Shown: piece after piece, positions 29,846 to 38,324 of the stretch
How positions within the stretch are numbered: position 1 is the stretch's first letter
Layout: every line of letters begins with the position of its first letter
IMG/VR virus record: IMGVR_UViG_3300036834_000217
Location: 1-57,405 of that record
From: a virus
DNA length: 57,405 bases
Strand: one strand, 5' to 3'
Notes under the pieces: generated by a model
Seen by the model: the letters and a program-made list of their open reading frames with translations, nothing else
What the model was told of the DNA's origin: nothing
Database searches by the model: none
Made by a program: the position numbers and the translations under genes

Positions 29846-30994
29846 TTGAGTAAGTCGTCTAGGAGGGGCAGCTTCCGCGGGAAGGTCTCCCGCAATGCCT
29901 CTCAGCAGAAGTCGAGGGCTGCCAACTACGGTCACCTGATCCTGCCGCGGGGCATCCCCATGTTCAAGGAGGATCCAGGCGGCCGGGTCGAGCTGGACAT
30001 CCTTCCCTACGAGGTGACCGACGAGCGTCACCCCGACCGCGACGACGAGGCAGAGGTGGCCGTCCCGGGCTCCCTGTGGTATCGGCGTCCATACAAGCTC
30101 CACCGGACGATCGGTACGGATAACAAGACGATCGTGTGCCCGGGCAGCGTGGGGAGGAAGTGCCCGATATGCGACCATCGCACCCATCTCCTGGAGGGCG
30201 GCGCCGACTGGCAGGAGAAGGTCGTCAAGGACCTGCGCCCGTCGAACCGCGACCTCTACGTCGTGCGGCCGCTGGGGAGTAAGAAGTTCGAGGAGAGGCC
30301 ACACATCTGGGACATCTCCCAGTTCTGCTTCCAGGATAAGCTCAACGATGAGCTGGAGGAGAACGACGAGTGGGAGGAGTTCCCGGACCTCGAACACGGC
30401 CTGACCCTGAAGATCCGGTTCAGCGAGGAGAAGATCGGGTCTAACTCGTTCGCCGAGACCAGCCGGATCGACTTCGAGCCGCGGAAGTACAAGTACGGGG
30501 ACGCGATACTGAGAGAGGTCCCCAACCTCGACGAGGTCCTCGACCTGAAGGACTACGACGAGGTCGAGCGCCTGTTCTTCGAGTCCGAGCCCGGCGACTC
30601 GGCGGACCCCCAGGCCGAGATCACCCGGCCCCGGGCCGAGCGCCCCGCGACCAGGTCCAGGTCCCGCGATGGAGATGAGTCCGGCGAGTCTCCCACCGTC
30701 GTGAGCATGCCCCCCAGGCGCAACGGTCGGGAGCGAGAGGAGCCAGCGGACCGCCGCCGCCCCGACCGGGGTCGCCCGGATCCGGATGCCCGGGACGGAG
30801 GGGACGTGGTGACGACTATTGCGTCGCGCCCGTCCCGGGAGAAGGCCAAGCCCACTCCTCCATCCGAGAGTGAAAGCGCGGCCGACGGGGAGTGCCCTCA
30901 CGGCCACCGCTTCGGCGTCGACACCGACGCCAAGCCGGAGTGCGGCGAGTGCAAGGTATGGGACGAATGCATGGACGCTCGCGACGAGAGGTGA
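29846..30994 (+). CDS. Single-stranded DNA-binding protein with zinc-type motif
   Basis: TTG at 29846, with AGGGAGAAG upstream; the longer upstream frame is not coding. The 382-residue protein shows the phage SSB pattern: RGIPMFKEDPGGRVELDILPY, WYRRPYKLHRTIG, then CPGSVGRKCPICDHR (Cys pairs likely bind zinc) and a second half with FSEEKIGSNSFAETSRIDFE. The C-terminal third is disordered and charged and ends with a second Cys cluster (CPHGH, CGECKVWDEC), replacing the usual acidic tail. It should coat single-stranded DNA at the fork. Confidence 0.7.
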   Translation: MSKSSRRGSFRGKVSRNASQQKSRAANYGHLILPRGIPMFKEDPGGRVELDILPYEVTDERHPDRDDEAEVAVPGSLWYRRPYKLHRTIGTDNKTIVCPGSVGRKCPICDHRTHLLEGGADWQEKVVKDLRPSNRDLYVVRPLGSKKFEERPHIWDISQFCFQDKLNDELEENDEWEEFPDLEHGLTLKIRFSEEKIGSNSFAETSRIDFEPRKYKYGDAILREVPNLDEVLDLKDYDEVERLFFESEPGDSADPQAEITRPRAERPATRSRSRDGDESGESPTVVSMPPRRNGREREEPADRRRPDRGRPDPDARDGGDVVTTIASRPSREKAKPTPPSESESAADGECPHGHRFGVDTDAKPECGECKVWDECMDARDER

Positions 30995-31031
30995 CTACTT
31001 CGTCCTCCCACCAGACGCCGTACCGACGGGG

Positions 31032-32123
31032 ATGCGCCAGGGTCGTGGCCGAGGACCGCCGATCGTGCTGAGGAGGCGCTCTCCTCCCCCCGGCGAGCCC
31101 CTGTCGAGTCAGGTGGCCAGCAGGCTCGCCCGCGTCCCGCAGAGGGCTCCTCCCCCGTTACCCAACGCCAAGGTGGTCTCGACCGGGTCCACGCTCCTCG
31201 ACCTGGCAATATCGGGGTGGGTCTATACCAACGGCGGCATCCCCCCGGGAATCATGGTGGAGATGTTCGGGCCGCCCGGCGCGGGCAAGACGGTGGTGAT
31301 GTGCGAGATGGCGGGTAACGTCCAGCGCGCCGGCGGGAAGGTCCTGTTCGACGACCCGGAGGGACGGCTGAACGCCCAGTTCGCGTCGCTGTTCGCCTTC
31401 GACGTCTCCCGAGCTGCGTACGGACGACCTGATACGGTCACCGAGATGTTCAAGTCCATTCGCGCGTGGAGGCCGATCTCTAAGGGGATCAACGCGGTGT
31501 TCGCCGACTCCCTGGCCGCCCTGTCGACCGACCTAGAGATGAAGAAGGGCGACAAGATGGGCCAGCGCCGAGCCAAGGAGTTCTCAGAGCAGCTCCGCGT
31601 GACCTGTCGAGAGCTGGTCAAGCGCAACCTCCTGCTGGTCTGCTCGAACCAGGTGCGGTCGAACCCGGACGCGGGGAAGTTCGGGGAGAAGTACGCGACG
31701 TCGGGCGGGCTGGCGATTCCCCACTATTCGTCCCTGCGCCTGAGGTTCAATAGACCCATGAAGACGCCGCGGGAGATCACGGTTAGGGGCAAGGAGTACG
31801 TGCGGGTCGTGGGTGTGCACACGAAGGTCGACGTCTACAAGAGCTCAGTGGGGCAGCCGCACTACTCGGCTCCCCTCCACATCGTCTACGACTACGGAAT
31901 CGACGACGTCCGGGCTAATCTAGAATACGTCAAGGAGAAGGTGGGAGGCGCCAGCTATCGGGTCGATGATGGCCATCGGCTCGACCAGGGCCTGGATCGC
32001 AGCATCAGGATGGTAGAGGAGGGGGAGTTGGAGCCTCGCCTGAGGGCATATACTGCCCAGGTGTGGAGAGAGTTCGAATCGAAGTTCAAGGTAGAGCGTC
32101 CCGCCAAGAGACGGGTGTGGTGA
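31032..32123 (+). CDS. RecA-like recombinase
   Basis: I start at the ATG at 31032, since the earlier frame overlaps SSB. The 363-residue protein has Walker A GPPGAGKT, VLFDDPEGRLNAQF, a Walker B-like INAVFADSLAAL, a loop with LLLVCSNQVRSN, and YATSGGLAIPHYSSLRL, the L2-type region. It should form filaments for recombination-dependent replication. It lies directly after SSB, a common functional pairing. Confidence 0.8.
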   Translation: MRQGRGRGPPIVLRRRSPPPGEPLSSQVASRLARVPQRAPPPLPNAKVVSTGSTLLDLAISGWVYTNGGIPPGIMVEMFGPPGAGKTVVMCEMAGNVQRAGGKVLFDDPEGRLNAQFASLFAFDVSRAAYGRPDTVTEMFKSIRAWRPISKGINAVFADSLAALSTDLEMKKGDKMGQRRAKEFSEQLRVTCRELVKRNLLLVCSNQVRSNPDAGKFGEKYATSGGLAIPHYSSLRLRFNRPMKTPREITVRGKEYVRVVGVHTKVDVYKSSVGQPHYSAPLHIVYDYGIDDVRANLEYVKEKVGGASYRVDDGHRLDQGLDRSIRMVEEGELEPRLRAYTAQVWREFESKFKVERPAKRRVW

Positions 32124-32155
32124 CGTGGAGCGTATAGAGATCAGGGAGGAGATGC

Positions 32156-32392
32156 GTGAGAAGGCGTAGCGTGCCTCCCGAGCCGCCCGCGGGGAAGCCG
32201 TCCCCCGAGTCAGGCATGACGACCGATCGCGCCTCTGCCCAGCCCGGCAAGCGGTACGTCGTCGAGCGCTGCTCGGGGGGCGGCGACCGCGCCATCTACG
32301 CCGTGAACGCCCTGACGACCCTGTCGACCGTTGCGCTGGCCACCGGGTCGGTCAGAGCCATACCCATGTCGCCGCGGCGCTGGAAAAAATAG
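32156..32392 (+). CDS. Small hypothetical protein
   Basis: GTG at 32156 with a strong GGGAGGAG. The 78-residue product has a Pro/Arg N-terminus and a moderately hydrophobic segment (VNALTTLSTVALATGSVRAI), possibly membrane-associated. Low sequence complexity leaves some doubt. Confidence 0.4.
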   Translation: MRRRSVPPEPPAGKPSPESGMTTDRASAQPGKRYVVERCSGGGDRAIYAVNALTTLSTVALATGSVRAIPMSPRRWKK

Positions 32393-32401
32393 GATAGATT
32401 G

Positions 32402-32926
32402 ATGGATTCGACGACGAGGCTGATGAGACTAGAGAGGCTGATGCCCTGGCCCTGGAAGCGAGTGCTCGCAGAGGTGCAGGTCGTGTGGCCAGAGGCCGTG
32501 ATCGCCGGCGGAGCCCTTCGCGACTACGACCACGGGAGGGGAGTTAAAGATGTGGACATCTTCGTCCCGCCCCGAGTGCCGGGCGAGGTCGAGCGGCTGT
32601 TTCCCGACGCGAATAAGTGCGAACTGAATGGAGATGCGGCCTTCTACTTCGGCTCCGACGTTCTGTACCACTATACTTTCACCCGCTTCGGGTGGTTGTT
32701 CGAGATCACCTTCAAGGGTGACCTAGATGGCCTGCTCGACTCGATGGACGTCGGGTTGTGTCTCGTGAAGTACGACGGCGGGGAGATCGTCGCCGAGCCG
32801 GAGTACCACGAGGACAGCGAGGGTAAGACGCTGTCCCTCCTGCGCCGGACCGGGGGCGAGATGGACCACGTGGCCAGGCTCGCCCTGAAGTACCCCGATT
32901 TTGAGGTGGTAGACAGGACCAAATGA
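32402..32926 (+). CDS. Nucleotidyltransferase-fold protein (Pol beta superfamily)
   Basis: The 174-residue protein has the signature VIAGGALRDYDHGRGVKDVDIFV: a GG-type motif followed by DxD, as in the head domain of poly(A)/CCA and related nucleotidyltransferases. The rest is short, with no RNA-binding neck or body domain. Phage members of this group are usually annotated as nucleotidyltransferases without known substrate. ATG at 32402 with AGGA upstream. The stop overlaps the following nuclease-like gene. Confidence 0.65.
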   Translation: MDSTTRLMRLERLMPWPWKRVLAEVQVVWPEAVIAGGALRDYDHGRGVKDVDIFVPPRVPGEVERLFPDANKCELNGDAAFYFGSDVLYHYTFTRFGWLFEITFKGDLDGLLDSMDVGLCLVKYDGGEIVAEPEYHEDSEGKTLSLLRRTGGEMDHVARLALKYPDFEVVDRTK

Positions 32927-33432
32927 GGCCGGGTGGGGGAGGTCCGAAGGGCGGCGCGTTCGAGCGCCGGGTGTGCAAGCAGCTCTCCCTGTGGGTCTCG
33001 AACGGCGTCAGCGACTCCCTGTTCTGGAGGAGCGCCATGTCCGGGGGACGCGCCACAATCCAGCTCAGGAGGGGAAAGGTGAATGTCCGGCAGTCCGGCG
33101 ACATCTGCGCGATCGATCCGATGGGCTACCCCTTCGTGGAGGAGAACTTCACGGAGCTGAAGCACTACAATAACCTGGGCATCGACCGCGCATTCGTGTG
33201 CCGGACTGGTACCCTCGCCAACTTCTGGAGGCACGCGCGCCGCGAGGCCACCAAGTACGGCAAGCGCCCGCTGCTCGTCGCTCTCCAGAACTTCTACCCG
33301 ACCCTGGCGATCACCGATGCCGACGCCGGTATATTCGACGACGACCCGATGATCGAGCTGCGCAATTGGGGCGCGCGGGTTTATCTATTCGACGAGGTCA
33401 CCAGGGTCAAGTTAGTCAGGAGGGCGAGTTGA
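32923..33432 (+). CDS. PD-(D/E)XK-like nuclease (resolvase-type)
   Basis: The 169-residue protein has GGAFERRVCKQLSLWVSNG (helix with the first Glu), FWRSAMSGGRAT, then SGDICAID and FTELKHYNNL, matching the E ... D ... ExK order of PD-(D/E)XK nucleases of the Holliday-resolvase/RecB type. It would process branched or broken DNA along with RecA and SbcCD. ATG overlaps the preceding stop. Confidence 0.6.
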   Translation: MRPGGGGPKGGAFERRVCKQLSLWVSNGVSDSLFWRSAMSGGRATIQLRRGKVNVRQSGDICAIDPMGYPFVEENFTELKHYNNLGIDRAFVCRTGTLANFWRHARREATKYGKRPLLVALQNFYPTLAITDADAGIFDDDPMIELRNWGARVYLFDEVTRVKLVRRAS

Positions 33433-33833
33433 TGTCGGATAATCGGCTTGAAGAATTTCTGAGTTCTGGGTCGCGGCGCAGGCCCCGACCGCACGTTGCC
33501 CCCAACGTCGAGGCTGCGCGACTTTGCGATGCCTGCGCCATATTTCATCGTCGATACACGTTCCAAGTCGGCGACTTCATAGTTATCAAGCGAGGTATTC
33601 GGATCGAGAGTACGCGCGGCGAGGGCAGCGAGCCCGTGTACGTCGTGTTGGACTTCTTCCCCGACGCCGAGATGATCTTGAACCCGGAGAATCCGATGAG
33701 CTACGGCCTCTGCTACGACCTCCTCATCGGACACTACGACGAGGACGGGGACTTCATATTCAGTCCGATGGACTCGCGCCGTGTAGAGCCGTGGCCGCGC
33801 CGCTCGGACGCCAAGAAGGAAAGCTTTTCGTGA
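33432..33833 (+). CDS. Hypothetical protein (133 aa)
   Basis: ATG at 33432 overlaps the previous stop by one base. The product has a basic N-terminus (SSGSRRRPRPHVAPN), a CDAC pair, and an acidic beta-rich second half (YVVLDFFPDAEM, LLIGHYDEDGDFIFSP). No family recognised. Confidence 0.6.
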   Translation: MSDNRLEEFLSSGSRRRPRPHVAPNVEAARLCDACAIFHRRYTFQVGDFIVIKRGIRIESTRGEGSEPVYVVLDFFPDAEMILNPENPMSYGLCYDLLIGHYDEDGDFIFSPMDSRRVEPWPRRSDAKKESFS

Positions 33834-33913
33834 CTGAGTGGGCACATAATCGCCCCTCAAACGACCAGCCGATGGGGGATCCCGCGGAGCGAGAGGATAG
33901 GAAGGTCTCATGA
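33830..33913 (+). CDS. Possible 27-residue ORF
   Basis: GTG at 33830 overlaps the previous stop (GTGA) and the TGA ends at 33913, overlapping an ATG at 33910 that opens only an 11-codon frame (MKHYACSNCQP). The coupling pattern supports translation, but the peptide is polar and featureless. The 11-codon frame looks like a truncated zinc-ribbon start. Confidence 0.3.
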   Translation: MTEWAHNRPSNDQPMGDPAEREDRKVS

Positions 33914-33976
33914 AACATTACGCGTGCAGTAACTGCCAACCTTGAGGTAATATAACCGAGCGAGAGGAAAGGAAGG
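33887..33976 (+). repeat. Two copies of a translation-initiation repeat
   Basis: GAGCGAGAGGATAGGAAGG (33887-33905) and GAGCGAGAGGAAAGGAAGG (33958-33976) are near identical and precede the start codons at 33910 and 33984. They carry the Shine-Dalgarno (AGGA/AAGGAAGG). A third copy is at 34637-34655. Confidence 0.6.
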
Positions 33977-33983
33977 GGGTCGC

Positions 33984-34157
33984 GTGAGTGAGGAGGAACG
34001 GCGAGCGGCAGAGGAAGACCGGGCCGAGCTTCAGATGTATCGAGAGGCAGCCCTATATGATGCCTGCATGGGCGGCGCCGTATTCAAGGGGTGGAATCGC
34101 TCAGCGCTTGATCGAGCACGCAAAGTGAGTGAGCGGCGGAAGGAGAGCGCGGCATGA
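33984..34157 (+). CDS. Small acidic/basic helical protein (57 aa)
   Basis: GTG at 33984, preceded by the repeated GAGCGAGAGGAAAGGAAGG element. The product (MSEEERRAAEEDRAELQMYR, then LDRARKVSERRKESAA) is one charged helix around a short hydrophobic middle. The stop overlaps the ATG at 34154. It is the first gene of a cassette that appears AT-richer than its surroundings. Confidence 0.55.
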   Translation: MSEEERRAAEEDRAELQMYREAALYDACMGGAVFKGWNRSALDRARKVSERRKESAA

Positions 34158-34411
34158 GCCAAAACCTGATCGAGACGGTAGGGCTGGCTCTTTACGAGCA
34201 ATGGCGTAATGAAATTCAACCGCCAGCGGATGAGCCGTGGGAAGATGCGCTGCCGGAATGTCAGCAGACATGGAAATTGAGAGGTAAAGCCGCGTTCCTC
34301 GCCGTCCTGGATACGATATGCGAGCCCATGCCTACCTGGAACAAACAAACAGGGGATCTGTGGCGCGGCTGTATCGCTGACCTGCGCGCCGAGATCGAGA
34401 GAGCGGCATGA
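34154..34411 (+). CDS. Hypothetical cassette protein (85 aa)
   Basis: ATG overlaps the preceding stop. The product (MSQNLIETVGLALYEQWRNE, EDALPECQQTWKLRGKAAFLA) is helical and acidic and ends in AEIERAA. Codon choice looks less GC-biased than the replication genes, which suggests later acquisition. Unknown function. Confidence 0.6.
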   Translation: MSQNLIETVGLALYEQWRNEIQPPADEPWEDALPECQQTWKLRGKAAFLAVLDTICEPMPTWNKQTGDLWRGCIADLRAEIERAA

Positions 34412-34629
34412 GTGAATATCGAGAATGGGCGCGTCGCGCCGCCGTTCGCCGAAGCTTAACGCCAGAAGCATGCTGGATGGTGTACCGAGAGTGCATCCTG
34501 AGCATTGATGATGCCGAAAACCTTTATGACCTAGCTCGGTGCGGTGGGTCCGGTCTAGGATGGGGTCCGATTGTCCGCGAATGGTGCAACATGACCGGCA
34601 AGCTCGAAATCTGGCTCGCTGCGGCATGA
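34408..34629 (+). CDS. Hypothetical cassette protein (73 aa)
   Basis: ATG overlaps the preceding stop. The product (EYREWARRAAVRRSLTPEAC, SIDDAENLYDLARCGGSGLGW) is helical. No family recognised. It belongs to the same coupled set as 33984 and 34154. Confidence 0.55.
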   Translation: MSEYREWARRAAVRRSLTPEACWMVYRECILSIDDAENLYDLARCGGSGLGWGPIVREWCNMTGKLEIWLAAA

Positions 34630-34636
34630 CTGAGCC

Positions 34637-34655
34637 GAGCGAGAGGAAAGGAAGG
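34637..34655 (+). repeat. Third copy of the translation-initiation repeat
   Basis: GAGCGAGAGGAAAGGAAGG at 34637-34655, identical to the copy at 33958-33976, ends 4 nt before the ATG at 34660. Confidence 0.6.
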
Positions 34656-34659
34656 TCCG

Positions 34660-35076
34660 ATGAAAGCTATTCTTCTTATCGTCTTCGCGATAACGACCGC
34701 AGCGCACGCGGATGAATATGTGCGCTGCTTCTATGAACTTCCGGAGTTAGGGACGATGTCATTTGTCGAGAGAGCCGACGATGTCCAGAGATGGTTAGAT
34801 GCCAAGCGAGCCGATCACTCAATCCCAGATTGGGACTCGAAGCCGCGCTGCGAGCCGTTGGACCTAACCCCTGTCTATCACCTGCTAACTCGGGCCGCGA
34901 ATGGAACTGTCTCTCTTCAGAGCGGACTTACCGAGGATGCATGCCAGACCATAAGTCATCGGCTGACCGATCCTCCGTGCTCTGATAGCTGCTCTTGGAT
35001 AGAGCAACCGGGGGGACATCCGCACTGCGCAATGCTTCAAATGATCGAGGCGGGGTGGATGATTCGGGTACCCTGA
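34660..35076 (+). CDS. Exported small protein with signal peptide
   Basis: The 138-residue protein begins with a short signal peptide (MKAILLIVFAITTAAHA, cleavage about residue 17) and contains nine or so cysteines (RCFYE, PRCEP, ACQTI, PPCSDSCSW, HCAML), suggesting disulfide bonds in the periplasm. No family recognised. It ends the lower-GC cassette. A phage protein sent to the periplasm may alter the host envelope or be a moron (inference). Confidence 0.6.
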   Translation: MKAILLIVFAITTAAHADEYVRCFYELPELGTMSFVERADDVQRWLDAKRADHSIPDWDSKPRCEPLDLTPVYHLLTRAANGTVSLQSGLTEDACQTISHRLTDPPCSDSCSWIEQPGGHPHCAMLQMIEAGWMIRVP

Positions 35077-35077
35077 T

Positions 35078-36049
35078 ATGCTCCTCCTCTGCACCGACCT
35101 GCACCTCGACGACAACCCGGCCAACGAGTACCGGTGGCGCGTGTTCGACGAGCTGGCTAGCGTCTGCGACGCTCGCCCCGTCTCCTGCGTGCATTGCCTG
35201 GGGGACATGACCGACAGGCGGGACCGGTTCCCGGCGAACCTGGTCAACCGCCTCGTGCGCAGCTGGGCCGACCTGCCGGTGCCGAAGGTGATCCTCGACG
35301 GTAACCACACGCGGCTGCTCGACGACTCCCTCCGGGCGTTCTGGGCGTTCCTATCCTACGTGCCGGACCTGGAGTACGTGACGCGCCCGACCGCCCGCGG
35401 CGACCTGATCCTGCTCCCGTTCTCGGCGAATCCGAGGGCGGAGTGGAGAGACCTGCGAATAGGTGACTACAGGGCCGCGTTCCTCCACGCGACGAGGAGC
35501 GGTGCGATAGCCGAGAACGGGCACGTCTTGCCGGGCCAGGACCTGCCGCCGATCCCGCGCAGCGTCAAGGTCTACAGCGGGGACATCCACACTCAGCAGA
35601 CGATCGACAACTGGACGTACGTCGGGGCGAGCCACCCGGTGAAGTACGGCGACGACTACCCCTGTAGGTTCCTCCTGCTCGACGAGGACTCCTACGACGT
35701 GGTCGAGGAGATCGGCATCGCGACGATGCGCAAGCGCGTCGTCGAGATGGCGTCCCTTGATGACTTGACGAGAGCCGAGGTCAGCCGCGGGGACCAGGTC
35801 CAGGTCCGGGTGTCGATCGCTCCCGGTGCCCTGGACTGGGGCGCGTTCGAGGCAGGGGTAGACCGGTGGGCGAGGGAGCGCGGCGTGGAGGTTACGTTCA
35901 GCGGCGGGTACGAAGTCCAGGCCCAGACCGGGGAGCCGGGTGTGGAGTTGGATCCGGGGGAGCTGCTCGCGGCGTTCGCCGCCGAGGAGGGCGTCGAGGG
36001 CGACTTGCTGGACGCGGGTCAGGTGCTGCTGAGGGAGGTTCGGGGATGA
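35078..36049 (+). CDS. SbcD/gp47-like recombination nuclease
   Basis: The 323-residue metallophosphoesterase has TDLHLDDN (Asp, His), CLGDMTDRRDR, DGNHTRLLD (the GNH motif with Thr for Asp), FLHATRSG and YSGDIHTQQ, the usual order of metal ligands. It pairs with the ATPase encoded at 36480 to form a Mre11-Rad50-type nuclease for DNA end processing. Two small genes separate the pair. ATG at 35078 follows the previous stop by one base. Confidence 0.8.
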   Translation: MLLLCTDLHLDDNPANEYRWRVFDELASVCDARPVSCVHCLGDMTDRRDRFPANLVNRLVRSWADLPVPKVILDGNHTRLLDDSLRAFWAFLSYVPDLEYVTRPTARGDLILLPFSANPRAEWRDLRIGDYRAAFLHATRSGAIAENGHVLPGQDLPPIPRSVKVYSGDIHTQQTIDNWTYVGASHPVKYGDDYPCRFLLLDEDSYDVVEEIGIATMRKRVVEMASLDDLTRAEVSRGDQVQVRVSIAPGALDWGAFEAGVDRWARERGVEVTFSGGYEVQAQTGEPGVELDPGELLAAFAAEEGVEGDLLDAGQVLLREVRG

Positions 36050-36249
36050 GAGACTACGTGTGCCGTTGGGAGGACTCCATTAAGAATGAGATGCCCGTGT
36101 CCGAGGTGCCGACTCCGATCATCGTCTTAATGATAGATCACGTGATGAGAGGCAGACCCGTGTACTTCAGAGATGGGGAGAACCTCGACGGGGTGCTGGA
36201 GCGGCTCAGGATTGAGCTATGCATACGCGCTTGGGGGATGAGTGAATGA
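36046..36249 (+). CDS. Small hypothetical protein (67 aa)
   Basis: ATG overlaps the SbcD stop. The product (MRDYVCRWEDSIKNEMPVSE, PIIVLMIDHVMRGRPVYF) is alpha/beta and its stop overlaps the next ATG. Lying between SbcD and SbcC genes, it may be a cofactor, but no domain is visible. Confidence 0.55.
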   Translation: MRDYVCRWEDSIKNEMPVSEVPTPIIVLMIDHVMRGRPVYFRDGENLDGVLERLRIELCIRAWGMSE

Positions 36250-36461
36250 TTAGGCGGTTGCTCGGGGAAATCCGTATACTTTTCGATATCTATGAGCGGT
36301 GTAGGCAGGCCGACGAGAGGGCGCTGTGGCCGGTGTGCAAGGAGCAGGCGGTCGACCTGGTGGATGCCCAGCTCGCATTCGCCTCCCACATTATTCGAGA
36401 CCCCGCGTGGCTGCGATTGGGTGACGTCGAGATCGCTAGGCGGATCGGTCTATTGTCGTGA
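36246..36461 (+). CDS. Small hypothetical protein (71 aa)
   Basis: ATG overlaps the previous stop. The product (IRRLLGEIRILFDIYERCRQ, AVDLVDAQLAFASHIIRD) is all-helical. No family recognised. The gene ends 18 nt before the SbcC-like start. Confidence 0.55.
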   Translation: MIRRLLGEIRILFDIYERCRQADERALWPVCKEQAVDLVDAQLAFASHIIRDPAWLRLGDVEIARRIGLLS

Positions 36462-36479
36462 TGAAGAGATAGTTATTCG

Positions 36480-38324
36480 ATGAGGAGCATATCCCTCCAG
36501 TACGTCGACCTGACGAACTTCAAGTCGTTTCTCTCCGGCCGCGTGGACCTGGACCGCGGGCCCGGACTGCGCATGATCTTTGGCACCAACCGGCGCGGGC
36601 CCCGCCTCGGGGCCAACGGAGCCGGCAAGTCGACGTTCATCTCCGACGCCCCGTGCTTCTGCCTGTCGGGTCGGTCGGCGGGGCGCCGAGCGCACCCGGG
36701 TGGCAAGCGGGCGTCCGAGTTGATTACCGACCTCCAGAAGAAGATGGAGGTCTCGACGGCGTGGTTGATTGACGGCGAGCCCCACATGGTGACGAGGTCG
36801 TTCCCGCCCGAGCGGATCTGGGTCGACGGCGCGCCGGCCGACCAGGCGACCGTCGACGAGCTGATGGGCCTGTCCCGAGACCGCCTGCTGGCGTCCGTGA
36901 TCTTCGGTCAGGACCGGCCACTGTTCATCGACCTGGAGGTTCCTAAGCGCGGCGACCTCCTCGACGAGGTGCTGGTATCCAGCTTCTGGATGCGCGCCGC
37001 CAACCTGGCGTCGTCCCGCGGGACCGCGGCTGGCGTCGAGTTGCAAAGGATCCAGCGTGAGGTGTCTAGGCTCGACGGTGCCCTGGCCGAGCTGCCCGAG
37101 GAGGATGCCCTCGTCCTGGCCATCGCGGACTTCGAGGCGGAGCGTGGTACCAAGCTCCTCGCCCTGCGTCGAGAGCGCAGCTCGCTCGACGCGGCCTACA
37201 GGGAGCTGCGTAGGGAGCTGAGTAATGCTCAGGTGGACGTAGATCGGGAGAGAGAACTCAACGCCCTCCGCGGCGATCTGCGCGCCCTGCACGCGACGCT
37301 GCTGAGCGAGGAGGCAGTGCTCAGGTCAGAGGTAGATCGCCTGGATGCGGATATCGAGTTCTTCGAGAACACGGGACAGTGCCCGACGTGCGAGCAGGAC
37401 ATACCCGAGCACTTCGCGGAGGAGCACCTGAGGGACTTCGGGAGGGAGCGGGATACCAAGGTCCACCTGTGGAGCGAGACGCAGGGGAAGCGGAGGGACC
37501 TAGATCAGCAGCTCGCCGCAGCCGCCGCGGAGCTGCGAGCCCTATCTGACAAGACCGGCGGCCGGCACCGGATCGCCTTGGCCGCGACGTCCAAGAGGGG
37601 CGAGGTTCGTAGCGTCGACAACCGGATCCAGATGGTCGAGGCCCAGGAGAACCCCCACGAGGTGATGCTCCGCACCGCAGCCGCCCGCCGCGCGGAGCTG
37701 AATCAGCAGCTGGCGGCGAAGCACGAGGAGGAGTCAGCGCTCTCCAGGTCGATCGACCAGATGGACTTCTGGAGGGCCGGGTTCCGCCGCGTCCGAGTGT
37801 TCTGCCTCAAGCGCATCCTCGGCGAATTGGAGGCGTCGACCATGCTGGAGGTTCGGAGCCTGGGCCTGGTGGGGTGGTCCGTTAAGTACGTCGGGGAGAC
37901 GGAGACCAAGTCGGAGACCGTGAGGCTCGGCGTCCAGGCTGTGGTCCAGTCCCCCGAGGCCCGGAGAGACTTCGACGCCTGGAGCCCAGGCGAGGGACAG
38001 CGCGTGCGCGTGGCGTCGGCGCTCGGCCTGTCGTCCCTCGTCCAGCGGTACTCCGGCGTGCTCTACGACTTCGAGGTGTGGGACGAGCCCAGCGCGTGGC
38101 TCTCCGCCGAGGGTATTGACGACCTATTCGAGTCCCTCCGCGAGCGCGCCCACTCCCGCGGCAAGGCGATCTGGGTGGTCGACCCGCGCGCCGGCCTCGG
38201 CCACGGCGGGTTCGACGACGTGTGGAACGTCGTCAAGGACGATGGTGGATCCCGGGTCGAGGTCGCGGGGGAGCCTCGCGTAGCCTCCTCCAATGCAGAT
38301 ATGCCTATCAGGAGGAGGGCGTGA
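36480..38324 (+). CDS. SbcC/gp46-like SMC-family ATPase
   Basis: The 614-residue protein has an N-terminal ATPase half with Walker A GANGAGKST (44-52), then two coiled-coil arms around a zinc hook CPTC (C301, C304), and a C-terminal half with a signature-type LSSL region and Walker B DFEVWDEPSAWLS (about 530-545). It is short for Rad50/SbcC, in the range of phage gp46. It should form a heterotetramer with the product of 35078. ATG at 36480. Confidence 0.85.
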   Translation: MRSISLQYVDLTNFKSFLSGRVDLDRGPGLRMIFGTNRRGPRLGANGAGKSTFISDAPCFCLSGRSAGRRAHPGGKRASELITDLQKKMEVSTAWLIDGEPHMVTRSFPPERIWVDGAPADQATVDELMGLSRDRLLASVIFGQDRPLFIDLEVPKRGDLLDEVLVSSFWMRAANLASSRGTAAGVELQRIQREVSRLDGALAELPEEDALVLAIADFEAERGTKLLALRRERSSLDAAYRELRRELSNAQVDVDRERELNALRGDLRALHATLLSEEAVLRSEVDRLDADIEFFENTGQCPTCEQDIPEHFAEEHLRDFGRERDTKVHLWSETQGKRRDLDQQLAAAAAELRALSDKTGGRHRIALAATSKRGEVRSVDNRIQMVEAQENPHEVMLRTAAARRAELNQQLAAKHEEESALSRSIDQMDFWRAGFRRVRVFCLKRILGELEASTMLEVRSLGLVGWSVKYVGETETKSETVRLGVQAVVQSPEARRDFDAWSPGEGQRVRVASALGLSSLVQRYSGVLYDFEVWDEPSAWLSAEGIDDLFESLRERAHSRGKAIWVVDPRAGLGHGGFDDVWNVVKDDGGSRVEVAGEPRVASSNADMPIRRRA

